Assembly (NCBI GenBank): GCA_016702555.1
Contig: JADJDV010000003.1
Location: forward strand, 62,001-126,000
DNA from: Burkholderiales bacterium
GTDB taxonomy: Bacteria > Pseudomonadota > Gammaproteobacteria > Burkholderiales > Burkholderiaceae_C
DNA length: 64,000 nucleotides
Direction of reading: 5' to 3'
The translations under genes were made by a program, and so were the position numbers. The stretch's first letter is position 1; each line of letters starts with the position of its first letter. The notes beneath the pieces are model-generated. The model did not search any database. It was not told where the DNA came from and was given only the letters and a program-made list of their open reading frames with translations. Below, piece after piece: positions 62,740-64,000 of the stretch.

Positions 62740-63681
62740 ATGAATCTGCACCAGTTCCGCTTCGTCCAGGAGGCCGTGCGCCGTGGTCTGAACCTGACCG
62801 AGGCGGCCAAGGCCTTGCATACCTCGCAACCGGGGGTTTCCAAGGCCATCATCGAATTGGAAGATGAGCTCGGCATCGAGATCTTCACCCGCCACGGCAA
62901 GCGCCTGAAGCGCGTCACCGAGCCCGGCCAGCATGTGCTGGCAAGCATCGCCATCATCCTGCGCGAGGTCGGCAACCTGAAACGCATCGGCGAGCAGTAC
63001 AGCGCGCAGGACACCGGCACCTTCTCGATTGCCACCACCCACACGCAGGCGCGCTACGTGCTGCCGGTGCCGGTGGCGCGGCTGCGCGAGCGCTACCCCA
63101 AGGTCAACATCAGCCTGCACCAGGGCGCGCCCGACCAGGTGGCGCGCATGGTGATCGAGGAAACCGCCGAGATCGGCATCGCCACCGAATCGCTGGCCAA
63201 CTACCCCGAGCTGATCACCCTGCCCTGCTACGAATGGCAGCACGTGCTGGTGGTGCCCACCGGCCACGCGCTGGCGCGCAAGGAGCGCCTGACGCTGGAG
63301 GACATCGCGGCCGAGCCGCTGATCACCTACCACCCCTCGTTCACCGGCCGCACCCGCATCGACAGCGCCTTTGCCCAGCGTGAACTGCAGCCGCGCATCG
63401 TGCTGGAGGCGATCGACTCCGACGTCATCAAGACCTATGTGCGGCTCGGCCTGGGCGTCGGCATCGTGGCCGAGATGGCCGTCAAGGACGACAAGGACCT
63501 CGACCTGGCGGCGCGCCCGCTCGGCCAGTTGCTGGGCAAGAACGTGGCGCGCATCGCGCTCAAGCGCGGCGCCTACCTGCGCGACTTCGTCTACCACTTC
63601 GCCGGCCTGCTGTCCGACCGGCTCGACAAGAACCTGATCCTGAAAGCCATGAGCGGCCACGTCGCCGACTACGAGCTGTGA
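62740..63681 (+). CDS. CysB-like LysR family transcriptional regulator
   Basis: A 313-residue LysR-type regulator closely resembling CysB/Cbl. The HTH is residues ~5-60 (VQEAVRRGLNLTEAAKALHTSQPGVSKAIIELEDELGIEIFTRHGKRL); the effector domain has TTHTQARYVLPVPVARLRERYPKVNISLHQGAPDQVARMV. It would control sulfur-assimilation genes with N-acetylserine or sulfate as signals. ATG 62740 (MNLHQFRFVQ) is the family start; an ATG at 62713 would add nine residues. Confidence 0.92.
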   Translation: MNLHQFRFVQEAVRRGLNLTEAAKALHTSQPGVSKAIIELEDELGIEIFTRHGKRLKRVTEPGQHVLASIAIILREVGNLKRIGEQYSAQDTGTFSIATTHTQARYVLPVPVARLRERYPKVNISLHQGAPDQVARMVIEETAEIGIATESLANYPELITLPCYEWQHVLVVPTGHALARKERLTLEDIAAEPLITYHPSFTGRTRIDSAFAQRELQPRIVLEAIDSDVIKTYVRLGLGVGIVAEMAVKDDKDLDLAARPLGQLLGKNVARIALKRGAYLRDFVYHFAGLLSDRLDKNLILKAMSGHVADYEL

Positions 63682-63695
63682 AACCCCGCGCGCCC

Positions 63696-64000
63696 ATGAA
63701 CCCGCCCACCACCCCCAGCTTCCCCTCGCGCCTGCCCAAGGTCGGCACCACCATCTTCACCGTCATGTCGGCCCTGGCCGCCGGGCACCAGGCCGTCAAC
63801 CTGGGCCAGGGCTTCCCCGACTTTGACTGCGACCCGAAGCTCGTCGATGGTGTCACCACCGCCATGCAACAAGGCCACAACCAGTACCCGCCCATGCCCG
63901 GCGTGCCGGTGCTGCGCGAAGCCATCAGCGCGAAGATGGAGGCGCTCTACGCCCGCCGCTACGACCCCGCCAGCGAAATCACCGTGACGGCCGGCGCCAC
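63696..64000 (+). CDS. Pyridoxal-phosphate aminotransferase, 5' part (cut by window end)
   Basis: The first ~101 residues of a class I/II aminotransferase. PSRLPKVGTTIFTVMSALAAGHQAVNLGQGFPDFDCDP and NQYPPMPGVPVLREAISAKMEALYARRYDP match the YbdL-type methionine/kynurenine aminotransferases. The gene runs off the window, so the PLP Lys is not visible. It starts 14 bp after the cysB-like gene. Confidence 0.85.
   Translation, partial: MNPPTTPSFPSRLPKVGTTIFTVMSALAAGHQAVNLGQGFPDFDCDPKLVDGVTTAMQQGHNQYPPMPGVPVLREAISAKMEALYARRYDPASEITVTAGA

Overview
The window is GC-rich DNA from a chromosome of a betaproteobacterium, most probably Burkholderiales, family Comamonadaceae. The basis is protein character (fused-type argA, pilZ-tatD pair, coxSLM operon, CysB-like regulator), strong G/C third-position bias, and dispersed repeats that I recall from Acidovorax/Rhodoferax-type genomes, such as the GATAGCTnCTTGCGCTT element. 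No rRNA, tRNA or CRISPR array was seen. The sequence appears to hold about 65 genes, densely packed in short operons; no gap longer than 300 bases lacks a gene or mobile element.

Layout. 1-12.2 kb: pilZ-tatD-ankyrin operon; a FAH-family hydratase, a DUF1330 protein, an S66 carboxypeptidase and a hemerythrin protein on the minus strand; a tadA gene fused in frame to a haloalkane-dehalogenase-like domain; PaiB-like and DUF72 proteins; map-glnD. 12.2-17.1 kb: cupin and a very long hrpA whose extra length is explained by at least five in-frame repeat insertions. 17.2-21.9 kb: TetR regulator, an aidB-type acyl-CoA dehydrogenase with a one-base frameshift, GNAT, and an HpaB/4-hydroxybutyryl-CoA-dehydratase-like flavoprotein. 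21.9-30.3 kb: a complete form II carbon-monoxide-dehydrogenase-like operon (coxS-L-M-D-E-G, xdhC, mocA) transcribed leftward, with two hairpin-forming repeats flanking coxD, and a divergent GAF/Fis regulator. 31.6-34.6 kb: argA, a GlsB-type membrane protein, dsbB, an FMN reductase.

34.7-39.2 kb is a small insertion hot spot. An intact IS630-family element lies 13 bp upstream of an iclR-type gene, and an IS407-like IS3-family element with a 4-bp target duplication splits a polytopic membrane protein gene whose halves rejoin perfectly in frame. 39.3-43.1 kb: a catabolic operon (MBL-fold protein, flavin monooxygenase, DUF2783, VOC dioxygenase-like protein) with a clear sigma-70 promoter, palindromic putative operators and a strong terminator. 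43.2-46.8 kb: a redox/stress cluster (DUF4142, cupredoxin, Rieske-flavin reductase, AhpD-like, DUF488, HiPIP) convergent with a Crp/Fnr regulator.

46.8-64 kb: ybjQ; a remarkable protein combining GH19 chitinase/endolysin, papain-like peptidase and serine hydrolase modules (frameshifted at a C6 run); metY; DUF6817-TPR; yggX; mnmC; a Liv-type binding protein; holC-pepA divergent from lptF-lptG; cbiX; a cysB-like regulator; and a truncated aminotransferase. The most unusual items are the triple-enzyme protein, the tadA-dehalogenase fusion, the repeat-studded hrpA and the repeat pair inside the cox operon.
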